Source: Pseudomonas sp. PB106
GTDB taxonomy: Bacteria > Pseudomonadota > Gammaproteobacteria > Pseudomonadales > Pseudomonadaceae
NCBI RefSeq assembly: GCF_009764645.1
Contig: NZ_RWIM01000017.1
Coordinates: 1 to 64,000 of the forward strand
Reading direction: 5' to 3'
DNA: 64,000 bases
The stretch's first letter is position 1. The number at the start of each line of letters is the position of its first letter. The position numbers and the translations under genes are program-made. The notes under the pieces were generated by a model. That model was not told the DNA's origin and made no database searches. It worked only from the letters and a program-made list of their open reading frames with translations. This document shows positions 51,791 through 62,928 of this stretch, piece by piece.

Positions 51791-52702
51791 TCAGCCGCGC
51801 TCGGTGTTCCACGGACTCTGCGCGAGTTTCTGTTCAAGAAAGTCACGGAACACGCGGATCCTGGGGCTGAGGTGCTTGCGATTGGTGTAGATCATGTAAA
51901 TCGGTTCGAAGCTTTCCGGGCTGTAGCTCTGCAGCAGCGGGATCAAGCGGCCCTCGCGGATGTCGTGACCGATATGAAACTCGGCCAAGCGCACAATGCC
52001 TGCGCCGCTGAGCGCGAGATCGCGCAGCAGATCGCCTTGGGCGAAGGTCGCTTTGGGAATCACCGGAATGCTGGTCGCATTGCCATCGATGAGGAAGTCC
52101 CAGTCATTCCACACGCTGTTGAAGCCGAAACTGAAACAGGTGTGATCGAGCAATTGCTGCGGGTGCTCGGGCGTTCCGTGGCGGGCGAGGTAGTCCGGGG
52201 AAGCGCAGATGATCCAGCGGCTCTGACCAATCTTGCGGGCGATGCGCGTGGAGTCCGGCAGCACGCCGCTGTGAATCGCCAGATCCAGCCCCTGATCGAA
52301 CTGATCGGTAAATTGCGCGCCGATCTGGATATCAATCGTCAGGCCTGGATACGCCGCGAGAAACTCCGGCAGCCACGGAATGATCTGGTGTTTGGCAAAC
52401 GTCGACATCGTGTGAATCCGCAGCATGCCACTGACCCGCGTCGGAAACGCTTCGGCCAGTGAGTCTGCTTCGGCCATCGCATTGATCACTGCGCGGGCGC
52501 TGACCAGATAGGCGGCGCCTTCTTCGGTCAACGACAAGCTGCGCGTCCCGCGTTGAAACAGGCGCACCTGCAAGCGATCTTCCAGGCGGGAAATCAGCTT
52601 GCTGATGGCCGACGGCGTCAGACCGTGGGCGCGAGAGGCCGCTGAAAAGTTACCGTGCTCCGTGGCCCAAAGAAACGCCAACAGCTGCGAGTAGTTATCC
52701 AA
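51791..52702 (-). CDS. LysR family transcriptional regulator
   Basis: 303 residues from a TTG start with GGGGGG 6 bases upstream. Winged HTH (about 1-60; GLTPSAISKLISRLEDRLQ) and an effector domain of the PBP2_CrgA_like branch. Lies inside a same-strand run between the cupin and the aminotransferase genes, 32 bases before the latter, so it probably controls this small cassette from within. Confidence 0.9.
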   Translation of the reverse strand: MDNYSQLLAFLWATEHGNFSAASRAHGLTPSAISKLISRLEDRLQVRLFQRGTRSLSLTEEGAAYLVSARAVINAMAEADSLAEAFPTRVSGMLRIHTMSTFAKHQIIPWLPEFLAAYPGLTIDIQIGAQFTDQFDQGLDLAIHSGVLPDSTRIARKIGQSRWIICASPDYLARHGTPEHPQQLLDHTCFSFGFNSVWNDWDFLIDGNATSIPVIPKATFAQGDLLRDLALSGAGIVRLAEFHIGHDIREGRLIPLLQSYSPESFEPIYMIYTNRKHLSPRIRVFRDFLEQKLAQSPWNTERG

Positions 52703-52744
52703 TGCTTGCCCCCCGTGTCGATCAGACGCCTGCCACGGCGTGGA

Positions 52745-53281
52745 TCAGCGAATGAACTGTTCGATGTAATCGTCTGGCAGCCCGAGCTTTTTGTAATGCG
52801 CGCGGGCGGTTTCCAGTTTGGTGAAGACGTCCTCGTAGCCGACCGCTATACCCTGCGGATCAACGTAGGTGTAGCCACCCTGCACGTGAAACCAGGTGAT
52901 CATCTCTTCGACATCTTCCGGCACGAACAGGGTGTGAGTCTCGCCCGGTGGCTCGAAGGCAAACGAACCTTGCTCGGCGACCCAGTCATGCTCCAGATAG
53001 TACCAGCGACCCTTTAGCACCATGGCGTGCACGCCGCCGGTGTGACGATGGCGCGAGAGCACGCCGCTTTTGCGCACGCGCAGCAGGTTGATGTAGTAGC
53101 CACCGGAAACACTGAGCAACACCGGTTTGAAGGACACCGAATCTGTCACCGGCACCCACAGTTGATCGTCTTCCAGCCATTGACCCAGCACGCCGGGGTG
53201 CACCATGTCGGGCGCCATGTATGGCACTTGCGGCAGTTGATACGGGATGGCCAGTTCGTCAGGTTTAGGCGCAATACTCAT
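52745..53281 (-). CDS. Cupin-domain protein, 2,4'-dihydroxyacetophenone dioxygenase-like
   Basis: 178 residues. Cupin motif 1 appears as SRHRHTGGVHAMVLKG (His-x-His ... Glu position taken by other residues) and motif 2 around PPGETHTLFVP (the third His). It resembles DAD-type dioxygenases that cleave aryl ketones, but catalytic identity is not proven. ATG 53281 has AAGGAA 6 bases upstream; the longer frame to 53383 lacks support. Second of four co-directional genes behind an amino-acid permease. Confidence 0.8.
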   Translation of the reverse strand: MSIAPKPDELAIPYQLPQVPYMAPDMVHPGVLGQWLEDDQLWVPVTDSVSFKPVLLSVSGGYYINLLRVRKSGVLSRHRHTGGVHAMVLKGRWYYLEHDWVAEQGSFAFEPPGETHTLFVPEDVEEMITWFHVQGGYTYVDPQGIAVGYEDVFTKLETARAHYKKLGLPDDYIEQFIR

Positions 53282-53420
53282 GAGGCGTTCCTTGTAAGTT
53301 TTGATAACCCCCGGCCGTTTGTTGGCCGGGGTTTCAAACAGAGTAGGGTGGTGATCAGCCGTGAAAAAGTAGGTTGCCGGCACACTCGCTGTGACCCTCA
53401 GTCACAGCGCCGGCCGGTTT

Positions 53421-54845
53421 TCAGGCCAATACTCGCGGGGTTGCGTTTTCAACTGGCGCCATGGCGCTGCGTCGTGCCGACAGCTCGGGCTGCGATTTCT
53501 GCAAATACGCGCCGATGATCACCAGCACCGCAGTCAGGCCAAGGGTCGAGAGCAATTCCGCACGCTGGCCGGGAAAGGCCGCCATGATCGCGAACACGCC
53601 GAGGATGAACACGATCGTGAGGATCGTCAGATACGGAAACATCCACATGCGCACTTCGAGTTTCTTGCCCTGCGCGACCAGTTTGCGGCGCATGCACAGT
53701 TGCGTGACGGCGATCACCAGATACATCAGCAAGGCCAATGCGCCGCTGGTGGCCAACAAAAACTGAAACACTTGCTTGGGCAGCAGGTAGTTGGCGGTCA
53801 GCGCCGTCAGCGCGGCGACCGATGTCAGTGCGACGGCCAGCAGCGGCACGCCTTGACGGGTGGTGTGCGACACCGCGTTCGGTGCATCACCGCGACGGGC
53901 CAGCGAGTACGCCATGCGCGATGCGGTATAGATCGCCGAGTTCAGGCAACTGGTGACCGCCACCAACACAACAATGCCCATGATCTGCGGCGCCCACGGA
54001 ATGTTCATCGCGCTCAGCACAGCCTGGTAGGAACCTTGCGCCAGATCCGGGGCGTTCCACGGGATCAGGCACACCACCACAAACATCGAACCGAGGTAGA
54101 ACAAGCCCAGACGCCAGACCACGGCACGAATGGCCTTCTTGATATTGGCTTTCGGATCCTTGGATTCAGCGGCGGCGATGGTCACCACTTCGCTGCCCTG
54201 GAAACTGAACATCGCTGTCAGCAGCCCGGCGACAATCGCCACATTACCGTTGGGGGCGAAACCGCCATTGGCGTAGAGATTGGAAATCCCGCTGGTCGAG
54301 GAGCCCGGCAAGATCCCGAAAATCGCCAGCACACCGAGAATGATGAAGCCCACGATCGAAACGACTTTGAACAGCGACAACCAATATTCCAGCGTACCGA
54401 AAGAACCGACGCTGAGGCTGTTGCAAACGATCAGCGCAAACGTCACGCCGAACGCCGCCACCCAATGGGGGATGCCCAGCCAGTCACCGAGGATATTGCC
54501 GGCGACAATCGCTTCGATGGCAATCACCAACACGTAGAACCACCAGTACAACCAGCCGATGGAAAACCCGGCCCAGCGCCCGATCGCCTGATCGGCATAG
54601 GAAGAAAACGACCCGGTGTCCGGCCGTGCTGTGGCCATTTCGCCGAGCATCTGCATGACCAGTACCACGATGATCGCGGCGCAGACATACGACACCAGCA
54701 CCGCAGGGCCAGCGGTGGCGATGGCATTACTCGAACCCACAAACAGACCGGCGCCAATCACGCCGCCGATCGAAATCATCGTGACCTGCCGTCCTTTCAA
54801 GCCATTCCCTAGCTCGTTGTTAGCCTTGTCTTTGTCATCACGCAT
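53421..54845 (-). CDS. APC superfamily amino-acid permease, GabP/AAT family
   Basis: 474 residues, 12 predicted helices. The family start GLKGRQVTMISIGGVIGAGLFVG splits into the helix 1 substrate loop (GGVIGAGLFVGS), followed by the E-M-A-T-A-R-P-D-T-G-S-F-S-S-Y-A-D motif of AAT proteins. Proton-coupled uptake of an amino acid such as GABA, D-Ala/Ser or an aromatic one. ATG 54845 has GAGGT in front. A CA motif lies in its leader. Confidence 0.88.
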   Translation of the reverse strand: MRDDKDKANNELGNGLKGRQVTMISIGGVIGAGLFVGSSNAIATAGPAVLVSYVCAAIIVVLVMQMLGEMATARPDTGSFSSYADQAIGRWAGFSIGWLYWWFYVLVIAIEAIVAGNILGDWLGIPHWVAAFGVTFALIVCNSLSVGSFGTLEYWLSLFKVVSIVGFIILGVLAIFGILPGSSTSGISNLYANGGFAPNGNVAIVAGLLTAMFSFQGSEVVTIAAAESKDPKANIKKAIRAVVWRLGLFYLGSMFVVVCLIPWNAPDLAQGSYQAVLSAMNIPWAPQIMGIVVLVAVTSCLNSAIYTASRMAYSLARRGDAPNAVSHTTRQGVPLLAVALTSVAALTALTANYLLPKQVFQFLLATSGALALLMYLVIAVTQLCMRRKLVAQGKKLEVRMWMFPYLTILTIVFILGVFAIMAAFPGQRAELLSTLGLTAVLVIIGAYLQKSQPELSARRSAMAPVENATPRVLA

Positions 54846-54870
54846 CGGCTCGTACCTCGAATGAACGTCT

Positions 54871-54878
54871 TTATTATT
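54871..54878 (-). promoter_or_regulatory. Candidate Hfq/Crc CA motif in the permease leader
   Basis: Minus strand reads AATAATAA inside GACAATAATAAAG, 26 bases upstream of the ATG. Confidence 0.45.
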
Positions 54879-55060
54879 GTCTGTAACGCCGCAACGACAC
54901 GGCGATGGGCCGTACCCTAAGCGCTAATAGAAGAGGGCATTAGCCCCAAACGGTTCAAAGAGGGTGTGAACTGTCGTCACAGGTGATGGAGGTTTGGCGG
55001 GGGAGTGCCAAGGATGGGAATGAACGGGGCGGCTGTTTTAGGAAATTGCCGAATCGCAGA

Positions 55061-55091
55061 CAAAAAAACGCCCCGAACCAGTCGGGGCGTC
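55061..55091 (-). terminator. Intrinsic terminator of aceA
   Basis: Minus strand: ACGCCCCGA-CTGGT-TCGGGGCGT followed by TTTTTTG, about 70 bases after the aceA stop. Confidence 0.9.
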
Positions 55092-55158
55092 AGTTTTGCG
55101 GCTCTGCGGTTAGCTTTCTATCCGATCCGCAAAGGCCGTTTGCTCAGGCGTAGCAGAA

Positions 55159-56484
55159 TCAGTGGAACTGTTCTTCTTCAGTCGAACCGGTCAGTGCGGT
55201 TACCGAAGACGAGCCACCTTGAATCACGGTGGTCATGTCGTCGAAGTAGCCGGTGCCCACTTCCTGCTGGTGAGCCACGAAGGTGTAACCCTTGGCGGCG
55301 TCAGCGAACTCCTGCTCCTGCAGTTTCACGTAGGCGGTCATGTCGTTGCGGGCGTAGTCGTGCGCCAGGTTGAACATGCTGTGCCACATGTTGTGAATGC
55401 CGGCCAGGGTGATGAACTGGTGCTTGTAACCCATGGCGGACAGTTCGCGCTGGAACTTGGCGATGGTCGCGTCGTCCAGGTTTTTCTTCCAGTTGAAGGA
55501 AGGCGAGCAGTTGTACGACAGCAGTTGGTCCGGGTATTCCTTTTTGATCGCTTCGGCGAAGCGACGAGCCTCGTCCAGATCCGGCTTGGCAGTTTCGCAC
55601 CAGATCAGGTCGGCGTACGGCGCGTAAGCCAGGCCACGAGCGATGGCTTGATCCAGACCGGCACGGACCTTGTAGAAACCTTCCTGAGTGCGCTCGCCAG
55701 TCACGAACGGCTGGTCGTACGGGTCGCAATCGGAGGTCAGCAGGTCAGCGGCGTTCGCGTCGGTACGGGCCAGAATGATGGTCGGGGTACCAGCAACGTC
55801 GGCAGCCAGACGTGCAGCGGTCAGCTTCTGTACGGCTTCCTGGGTAGGAACCAGTACTTTACCGCCCATGTGACCGCATTTTTTCACGGAAGCCAGTTGG
55901 TCTTCGAAGTGAACGCCGGCGGCGCCTGCTTCGATCATGCTCTTCATCAGCTCGTAAGCATTCAGTACGCCGCCGAAACCGGCTTCAGCGTCAGCCACGA
56001 TTGGCGCGAAGTAGTCGATGTAGCCATCGTCGCCCGGGTTTTTGCCGGCTTTCCACTGGATCTGGTCAGCACGACGGAACGAGTTGTTGATGCGCTTGAC
56101 CACGGTTGGAACCGAATCCACCGGGTACAGCGACTGGTCTGGGTACATGGATTCTGCGGAGTTGTTGTCCGCAGCCACTTGCCAGCCCGACAGGTAGATC
56201 GCCTGGATACCGGCTTTAACCTGTTGAACAGCCTGGCCGCCGGTCAGGGCGCCCATGCAGTTGACGAAATCTTTCTCAGGACGGAAGGCTGGCTTGGCAC
56301 CCTGGGTGACCAGGTTCCACAGCTTCTCGGCGCCCATTTTTGCAAAGGTGTGCTCAGGTTGAACCGAGCCACGCAGACGGACGACGTCAGCAGCGGAGTA
56401 AGTGCGTGTCACGCCTTTCCAGCGCGGGTTTTCAGCCCAGTCTTTTTCGAGGGCTGCAATTTGCTGTTCGCGTGTCAGTGCCAT
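55159..56484 (-). CDS. aceA: Isocitrate lyase
   Basis: 441 residues, first enzyme of the glyoxylate shunt, cleaving isocitrate to succinate and glyoxylate. Active-site motif KKCGHMGGK with the catalytic Cys (about residue 206); [12 protein letters not shown] and the magnesium-binding DANAADLL region are intact. Short (AceA1-type) length. Stands alone, with its own terminator. Location near idh fits the isocitrate branch point. Confidence 0.97.
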   Translation of the reverse strand: MALTREQQIAALEKDWAENPRWKGVTRTYSAADVVRLRGSVQPEHTFAKMGAEKLWNLVTQGAKPAFRPEKDFVNCMGALTGGQAVQQVKAGIQAIYLSGWQVAADNNSAESMYPDQSLYPVDSVPTVVKRINNSFRRADQIQWKAGKNPGDDGYIDYFAPIVADAEAGFGGVLNAYELMKSMIEAGAAGVHFEDQLASVKKCGHMGGKVLVPTQEAVQKLTAARLAADVAGTPTIILARTDANAADLLTSDCDPYDQPFVTGERTQEGFYKVRAGLDQAIARGLAYAPYADLIWCETAKPDLDEARRFAEAIKKEYPDQLLSYNCSPSFNWKKNLDDATIAKFQRELSAMGYKHQFITLAGIHNMWHSMFNLAHDYARNDMTAYVKLQEQEFADAAKGYTFVAHQQEVGTGYFDDMTTVIQGGSSSVTALTGSTEEEQFH

Positions 56485-56958
56485 GGAGATAAACCTCGTC
56501 GCGTCTTTTATGAAAAGTTGTTCTGCGGTGGAAAATTCCTGCGCTCGCTGACCAGAAGCTTAGGTGGTCAAGTCGGATTCGGCGGGGTAGGCGACGGGAT
56601 GAACGATGGGCTCGAGGGGAAGTGAGCAGGTAGTGGCGGACTGCGGGCGCATTCGGGCGTCGTGGGCCTCTATACGGTCTACAGTGTGGAGCCGGGTTAC
56701 CTAATTACGCTTCCGTCCCTCGGGACAACTTCGTTCCAGTCGGCAACCTCGTCAAACACACCTTGTGGGCGGTACAGACACGAAACGGTTCGCGGGGTAG
56801 GTGCGAACATCGCTTCGAAGGCCCTTGCCAGGGCCTCTGATTAGCGGGAGCGAGGCCATCATGCCTTCGCTTTTTTGCCTCGTCAAACGTTTTGTAGTGC
56901 TTTTTTTCAAGCACTACATCTTTCGTCTAATACGACTAATCAGTCAGTTTTTGGTGCT
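56485..56958. other. Unexplained intergenic region between aceA and the secretin-like gene
   Basis: About 470 bases. The part next to aceA holds its promoter. A perfect 9-base stem GTAGTGCTT/AAGCACTAC lies at 56894-56917 without a clear T-run. Small ORFs (minus 56752-56862, 36 residues; minus 56705-56914, 69 residues) have poor ribosome sites and no recognised domain. Confidence 0.5.
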
Positions 56959-57720
56959 TTAGTCCAACGTGTCGACTTTCACCCGCAAGGTCATGTCATC
57001 CCGGCCTTGAGTCGAGTAGCTGCGGGTCAGGCCCTGTTTATCAGCCTGGGTCTGGCTGTTGACGCCGGCGAGGGTGATCCACTCACCCAGGCGTCCGCTG
57101 ACGGTTGTGTCGGTGCTTTGCACGTTCACTACATCGGAACGTTCCTGGCTCATGCGGTCATTATTGGTAGTGATCGCCAGATGAACGATGTCGCCGGTGA
57201 CGCTGGCGGTGACGTAGAACCCTTGTGTGACGTTGCGGTATTGAGTCTGGCTGCTGTAATCGCCGTAGGAATTGCTCTGGCTGCTGGTGATCGGCACGCT
57301 TTGCCCGACCTGGATCAGCGCCGGCATGCCTTCGCTGGCTTGTACCTGTTGTACGCCGCCATTACGGCTGGTGGTGCTGCGGCTGATGATGCGGGTCTGA
57401 CTTGGCTGCGCGCCATTGATCGAATAACCCTCATCGCCCCGGCCATTGTTTTCGTTGGTGTCGACGGTGATCAGCAGACGTTTCGGCGCAGTGTCGAGCT
57501 GGGTGATCAGCGCTTTCAGCTCCTGGATCTTGTCCGGTTCGGCTTTGATGATCAGTTGATTGCCGTAGGCGCTGACCTGACCGTCCTTGCCGAGGAAGTC
57601 TTGCGCCATTGGCAGCATGTCGGTGCTGGTGCGGTAATTGAGAGGCACGATTTCTGTGGCTGCCATCACCGAAAAACTGCAGCCGAGCAGCAGGGTGGTG
57701 AGCAGGGTGCGTAGGGACAT
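56959..57720 (-). CDS. Secretin N-domain-like periplasmic protein
   Basis: 253 residues. Signal peptide (about 1-22, cleaved after SVMAA), then one secretin N0/N1-type beta-alpha-beta domain (NYRTSTDMLPMAQDFLG ... LIIKAEPDKIQELKALITQL, about 25-80), and a beta-rich, Ser/Gln-rich second half (about 95-253). The channel domain of true secretins is absent, so it cannot form a gated pore alone. Start ATG 57720 opens the signal peptide. Function unknown; possibly a pilotin-like or assembly relative of type II/IV systems, none of which is in the window. Confidence 0.78.
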   Translation of the reverse strand: MSLRTLLTTLLLGCSFSVMAATEIVPLNYRTSTDMLPMAQDFLGKDGQVSAYGNQLIIKAEPDKIQELKALITQLDTAPKRLLITVDTNENNGRGDEGYSINGAQPSQTRIISRSTTSRNGGVQQVQASEGMPALIQVGQSVPITSSQSNSYGDYSSQTQYRNVTQGFYVTASVTGDIVHLAITTNNDRMSQERSDVVNVQSTDTTVSGRLGEWITLAGVNSQTQADKQGLTRSYSTQGRDDMTLRVKVDTLD

Positions 57721-57799
57721 GTCCGTTATCTCCGCTTTCGAAAGGCTTGATATTGCCAGTTTGTCGGCCTTGGGTGGGCCAAGTTGAATCGTAGACAGC

Positions 57800-57832
57800 A
57801 AAACGCCCCGGCATCCGAAAATGGCGGGGCGT
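57800..57832 (-). terminator. Intrinsic terminator after the roxA-GNAT pair
   Basis: ACGCCCCG pairs with CGGGGCGT, with TTTT on the minus-strand side; lies about 120 bases past the GNAT stop, beyond a family D repeat. Confidence 0.65.
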
Positions 57833-57943
57833 GATCGTTCCCACGCTCTGCGTGGGAATGCAGCCAGTGACGCTCTGCGTCACATGCCGCATGAGACGCG
57901 GAGCCTCCCGAGAGGCGTTCCCACGCAGAGCGTGGGAACGATC
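57833..57943. repeat. Palindromic repeat, family D
   Basis: Outer arms GATCGTTCCCACGC...GCGTGGGAACGATC, between the GNAT gene and its terminator hairpin. Confidence 0.85.
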
Positions 57944-57953
57944 AGGGCAGAGC

Positions 57954-58379
57954 TCAACCCGAATGCCGAACCATGTCGACATGCGGAATCCCGGCTTCGA
58001 GGAATTCCTCGCTGACCAGGCTGAAACCCAGGCGCTCATAGAACGCCGTGGCTTGCACTTGCGCGCTGAGCATCTGCTCTTTCAAGCCGCGCGCTTCCGC
58101 TTCAGCGATGACCGCTTGCATCAGTGCATCGCCAACCTTCATCCCGCGCCAGTCTTTCAGCACCGAAACCCGACCGATGTGCCCATCAGGCAGCAAGCGC
58201 GCAGTGCCGATCGGAAAGTCGCCTTCAAACGCGAGGAAATGCACGGCGGTCGCGTCGTCCGCGTCCCACTCCAATTCAGGTGGCACCGATTGCTCGGCAA
58301 TGAACACCGTTTCACGAATGCGCCGGATCTCGGCGATGTCCTTCTGCCAGTCTGCGACACGAACGCGAATTTTATTCAT
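57954..58379 (-). CDS. GNAT family N-acetyltransferase, ElaA/YjcF-like
   Basis: 141 residues. Acetyl-CoA site: RVSVLKDWRGMKVGDALM (R-G-x-x-x-G-x-x-L/M) with the C-terminal ATAFYERLGF pattern. IRETVFIAEQSVPPELEWD at the front is typical of the ElaA/YjcF group. Overlaps the roxA stop by 8 bases, so they are co-translated; the partner suggests an amine on a protein or small molecule, but this is unproven. Confidence 0.88.
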   Translation of the reverse strand: MNKIRVRVADWQKDIAEIRRIRETVFIAEQSVPPELEWDADDATAVHFLAFEGDFPIGTARLLPDGHIGRVSVLKDWRGMKVGDALMQAVIAEAEARGLKEQMLSAQVQATAFYERLGFSLVSEEFLEAGIPHVDMVRHSG

Positions 58380-59541
58380 CAGCGAACCCCAGGCTGCCTT
58401 GCTTGACCAGTTCGCAGAGCAGGCCGCGACCGTCTTCGTCGTTCAGCCACTCACCGAGGTTCTCGGTATGCAGGGCATCAGCGGCGCAGATCAGCTTCAG
58501 CAGTTCGCGCAGCTTGCCCGGCAGGTAACGGCTCTGGCCGCTGGCGAACAACAGCAGATCGTCATCGACTTCCGACCAGGCCAGACGCGCGCTCGGGTTG
58601 CGGATCAAGATCGCGCCATCCTGCAGAGCGCTAAGGAAGTCTTCTTCTTCGACGTCTTCCGGGCCAACCACCAGCTCTGGATAGCGCGGCTCGGTCATGT
58701 ACTGGCCGAACCAGGTCAGCAGCAGACGCTCGTCGCTCATGTGCTCGGCCAGCAGGCTTTTCAGGCGATCCAGCGCATCGTGTTGAATCTGATGCGGGTC
58801 AGCGGCTGGCTGCGCGTCGGCGTCGGTGTAGCGCTCTTCGTCAGTCAGGAACTGGCTGAGGAAGTCGGTGAAGTGAGTCAGCACTTCGGAAGCGCTTGGC
58901 GCACGGAAGCCTACCGAGTAGGTCATGCAGTTGTCGACGGCGACACCGCAGTGAGCCAGACGCGGCGGCAGGTAGAGCATGTCGCCCGGTTCCAGCGTCC
59001 ACTCTTCGGTCTCGTGGAATTCAGCGAGGATGCGCAGATCCGCGTGTTGCAGCAGCGGGCTCTCGGAATCGCACATCTGGCCGATTTTCCAGTTGCGCTT
59101 GCCGTGGCCTTGCAGCAGGAACACGTCGTAGTTGTCGAAGTGCGGACCGACGCTGCCACCCGGGGCGGCGAAGCTGATCATCACGTCATCGACGCGCCAG
59201 CTCGGCAGGAAGCGGAAGTTTTCCAGCAGCTCGCTGACTTCCGGGACGAACTGGTCAACTGCTTGAACCAGGAGGGTCCACTCTTTTTCCGGCAATTTGC
59301 TGAACTCGTCTTCAGCGAACGGGCCGCGACGCAGTTCCCATGGGCGCTCGCCGTGCTCGATCACCAGGCGCGATTCGACTTCTTCTTCCAGGGCCAGGCC
59401 GGCCAGTTCGTCGGCGTCGATCGGGCTTTCGAAGTCAGGAATCGCCTGACGGATCAGCAGTGGCTTTTTCTGCCAGTAATCGCGCAGGAATTCGCGCGCC
59501 GTGATGCCGCCCAGAAGTTGAAGAGGAATGTCGGAATTCAT
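58372..59541 (-). CDS. roxA: Ribosomal protein L16 arginine hydroxylase
   Basis: 389 residues, JmjC-type Fe(II)/2-oxoglutarate oxygenase (YcfD). Iron ligands: H-F-D in SVGPHFDNYDVFLLQ (about residue 125) and the later His in YLPPRLAHCGV. The C-terminal winged-helix and dimerisation region of this family is present. ATG 59541 (MNSDIPLQLLGG) was chosen over 59565. Hydroxylates an Arg of L16 during translation. Confidence 0.92.
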   Translation of the reverse strand: MNSDIPLQLLGGITAREFLRDYWQKKPLLIRQAIPDFESPIDADELAGLALEEEVESRLVIEHGERPWELRRGPFAEDEFSKLPEKEWTLLVQAVDQFVPEVSELLENFRFLPSWRVDDVMISFAAPGGSVGPHFDNYDVFLLQGHGKRNWKIGQMCDSESPLLQHADLRILAEFHETEEWTLEPGDMLYLPPRLAHCGVAVDNCMTYSVGFRAPSASEVLTHFTDFLSQFLTDEERYTDADAQPAADPHQIQHDALDRLKSLLAEHMSDERLLLTWFGQYMTEPRYPELVVGPEDVEEEDFLSALQDGAILIRNPSARLAWSEVDDDLLLFASGQSRYLPGKLRELLKLICAADALHTENLGEWLNDEDGRGLLCELVKQGSLGFADE

Positions 59542-59578
59542 ATGTAACCTATTGAAAAAAAGCACTTTTCAGACGGGA

Positions 59579-59605
59579 ATAAAAACGCCCGGCGCGGCCG
59601 GGCGT
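59579..59605 (-). terminator. Intrinsic terminator of the nudJ-mnmA-hflD-purB genes
   Basis: ACGCCCGGC-GC-GGCCGGGCGT; on the minus strand followed by TTTTTATT, about 25 bases past the purB stop. Confidence 0.88.
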
Positions 59606-59627
59606 CTCAAACGGGTCAAACGGTCGA

Positions 59628-61085
<1,458 letters not shown>

Positions 61086-61124
61086 TTACGCGTTACAGAC
61101 TACAAAGCTTTTATTGCGTGGCGT

Positions 61125-61748
61125 TTACTCGCTGCGCATCAACGGATACAGCTCTTTGAGCAGCTTGCGCCGGCTGATCACCAACTGCCAGCGATGGCCG
61201 CCGAGCTGTCGCCACAGGCGCGCCGAACGAATGCCGGCGAGCAGAAGGGCGCGAATCTTCGAGGCGTTGCTCGGTTGCTGCAGGTTGCGCATGTCGCCGT
61301 GCACCTGAATGCGTTGGCGCAGGGTACTCAGGGTGTCCTGATACAGCGCGCCGCAGGCGGCGACCACGTTTTCGTGGGCCGGGCCGAAGTGCTCGACCTG
61401 CGACTGGATCTGCGGCAGGCGCTTGCCGATGGTGTCGAGCATGTCGTCACGCTTGGCCAGTTGACGTTCCAGACCGAGCATCGACAGGGCATAACGCAGC
61501 GGTTCGCGTTGCAAAGTGCTCGGGTCGCGTTCGAGGGCGCCGATCAACGCTCGGTAACCTTCGCGCAGATTGAGGTCGTCACCGCCGTAAACGTCCAGCG
61601 TGTCCTTCGGGTCGCGCACCAGCAGACTGCCGAGCATGCAGGTCAGGCCGGCCTCGCTGGTCTGGCCGGTCTTGGCGATCCGGTCGACCAGCACGGCAGC
61701 GAGAAACACGCCGCCGAGCGCCGTCAGTTGCTCCTGAGTCGGGCTCAT
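61125..61748 (-). CDS. hflD: HflD homologue, high-frequency lysogenisation protein
   Basis: 207 residues, all-helical DUF489/HflD family. Conserved segments: [20 protein letters not shown] near the start and [20 protein letters not shown] near the end (a shortened reading). The ATG overlaps the mnmA stop by 4 bases. In E. coli HflD is a peripheral membrane protein that binds lambda CII; here its role is unknown. Confidence 0.93.
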   Translation of the reverse strand: MSPTQEQLTALGGVFLAAVLVDRIAKTGQTSEAGLTCMLGSLLVRDPKDTLDVYGGDDLNLREGYRALIGALERDPSTLQREPLRYALSMLGLERQLAKRDDMLDTIGKRLPQIQSQVEHFGPAHENVVAACGALYQDTLSTLRQRIQVHGDMRNLQQPSNASKIRALLLAGIRSARLWRQLGGHRWQLVISRRKLLKELYPLMRSE

Positions 61749-62869
61749 GCCTGGCCGCTCCACGGCTCGGCGACTTCGATCACGCCGCCGCCGAGGCAGA
61801 TTTCACCGTCATAGAACACCACGGACTGGCCCGGCGTCACCGCGCGTTGCGGCTCGTCGAACACGGCGCGATAGCCGCTGGCGGTTTTTTCCAGGGTGCA
61901 GGCTTGGTCGCTCTGGCGATAACGCACTTTGGCGGTCAGGCGCAGCGGCTGGCTCAGATCGATCGGGTTGACCCAATAGATTTCCGAGGCGAGCAAGGCG
62001 CCGGAAAACAGCCACGGATGGTTGTTGCCCTGGCCGACGATCAGTTCGTTGGTGTCGAGATCCTTGCGCAGCACGTACCACGGCTCATCGCCAGCGTCTT
62101 TCAGGCCGCCAATACCGAGGCCCTGACGCTGGCCGATGGTGTGATACATCAAGCCGTGGTGACGGCCGATGACTTCGCCTTCGGTGGTTTTGATTTCGCC
62201 CGGTTGCGCTGGCAGATATTGCTTGAGGAAGTCGCTGAAACGACGCTCGCCGATGAAGCAGATCCCTGTGGAATCCTTTTTCTTGGCGGTCGCCAGCTCG
62301 TATTTCTCGGCAATCGCACGTACTTCCGGCTTTTCCAGTTCGCCGACCGGGAACAGGGTCTTGGCGATCTGTTCGCCGCCAACGGCGTGCAGGAAGTAGC
62401 TCTGATCCTTGTTCGGATCGAGGCCTTTGAGCAGTTCGGTGCGGCCATCGATGTCGCGGCGGCGCACGTAGTGGCCGGTGGCGATCAGGTCGGCGCCGAG
62501 CATCATGGCGTAGTCGAGGAACGCCTTGAACTTGATCTCGCGGTTACACAGGATGTCCGGGTTCGGCGTGCGACCGGCCTTGTATTCGGCCAGGAAGTGC
62601 TCGAACACGTTGTCCCAGTACTCGGCGGCGAAGTTGGCGGTGTGCAGCTTGATGCCGATTTTGTCGCAGACAGCCTGGGCATCCGCCAGGTCGTCCATGG
62701 CGGTGCAGTATTCCGTTCCGTCGTCTTCTTCCCAGTTCTTCATGAACAGGCCTTCCACCTCGTAACCCTGCTCGATCAGCAGGAGAGCGGAAACGGAAGA
62801 GTCCACGCCGCCGGACATGCCGACAATGACGCGCTTCTTGGATGTGTCAGAAGGGGCTGGATCACGCAT
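61745..62869 (-). CDS. mnmA: tRNA-specific 2-thiouridylase
   Basis: 374 residues. PP-loop SGGVDSS (about residues 19-25) activates U34 of tRNA-Lys/Glu/Gln with ATP; the two catalytic cysteines are seen in NPDILCN and STGICF. Receives sulfur from the Tus relay. Part of the nudJ-mnmA-hflD-purB unit. Confidence 0.97.
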   Translation of the reverse strand: MRDPAPSDTSKKRVIVGMSGGVDSSVSALLLIEQGYEVEGLFMKNWEEDDGTEYCTAMDDLADAQAVCDKIGIKLHTANFAAEYWDNVFEHFLAEYKAGRTPNPDILCNREIKFKAFLDYAMMLGADLIATGHYVRRRDIDGRTELLKGLDPNKDQSYFLHAVGGEQIAKTLFPVGELEKPEVRAIAEKYELATAKKKDSTGICFIGERRFSDFLKQYLPAQPGEIKTTEGEVIGRHHGLMYHTIGQRQGLGIGGLKDAGDEPWYVLRKDLDTNELIVGQGNNHPWLFSGALLASEIYWVNPIDLSQPLRLTAKVRYRQSDQACTLEKTASGYRAVFDEPQRAVTPGQSVVFYDGEICLGGGVIEVAEPWSGQA

Positions 62870-62928
62870 AGGGATTCAATGAGTGTCTTGAAAAAGGACG
62901 CGATTCTATCAGGCTCACGGCCTCAAGG

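Larger units (their letters stand above)
54846..55158. other. Intergenic region between the permease and aceA
   Basis: 313 bases. Holds the permease leader with its CA motif and the aceA terminator; no gene seen. Confidence 0.6.
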
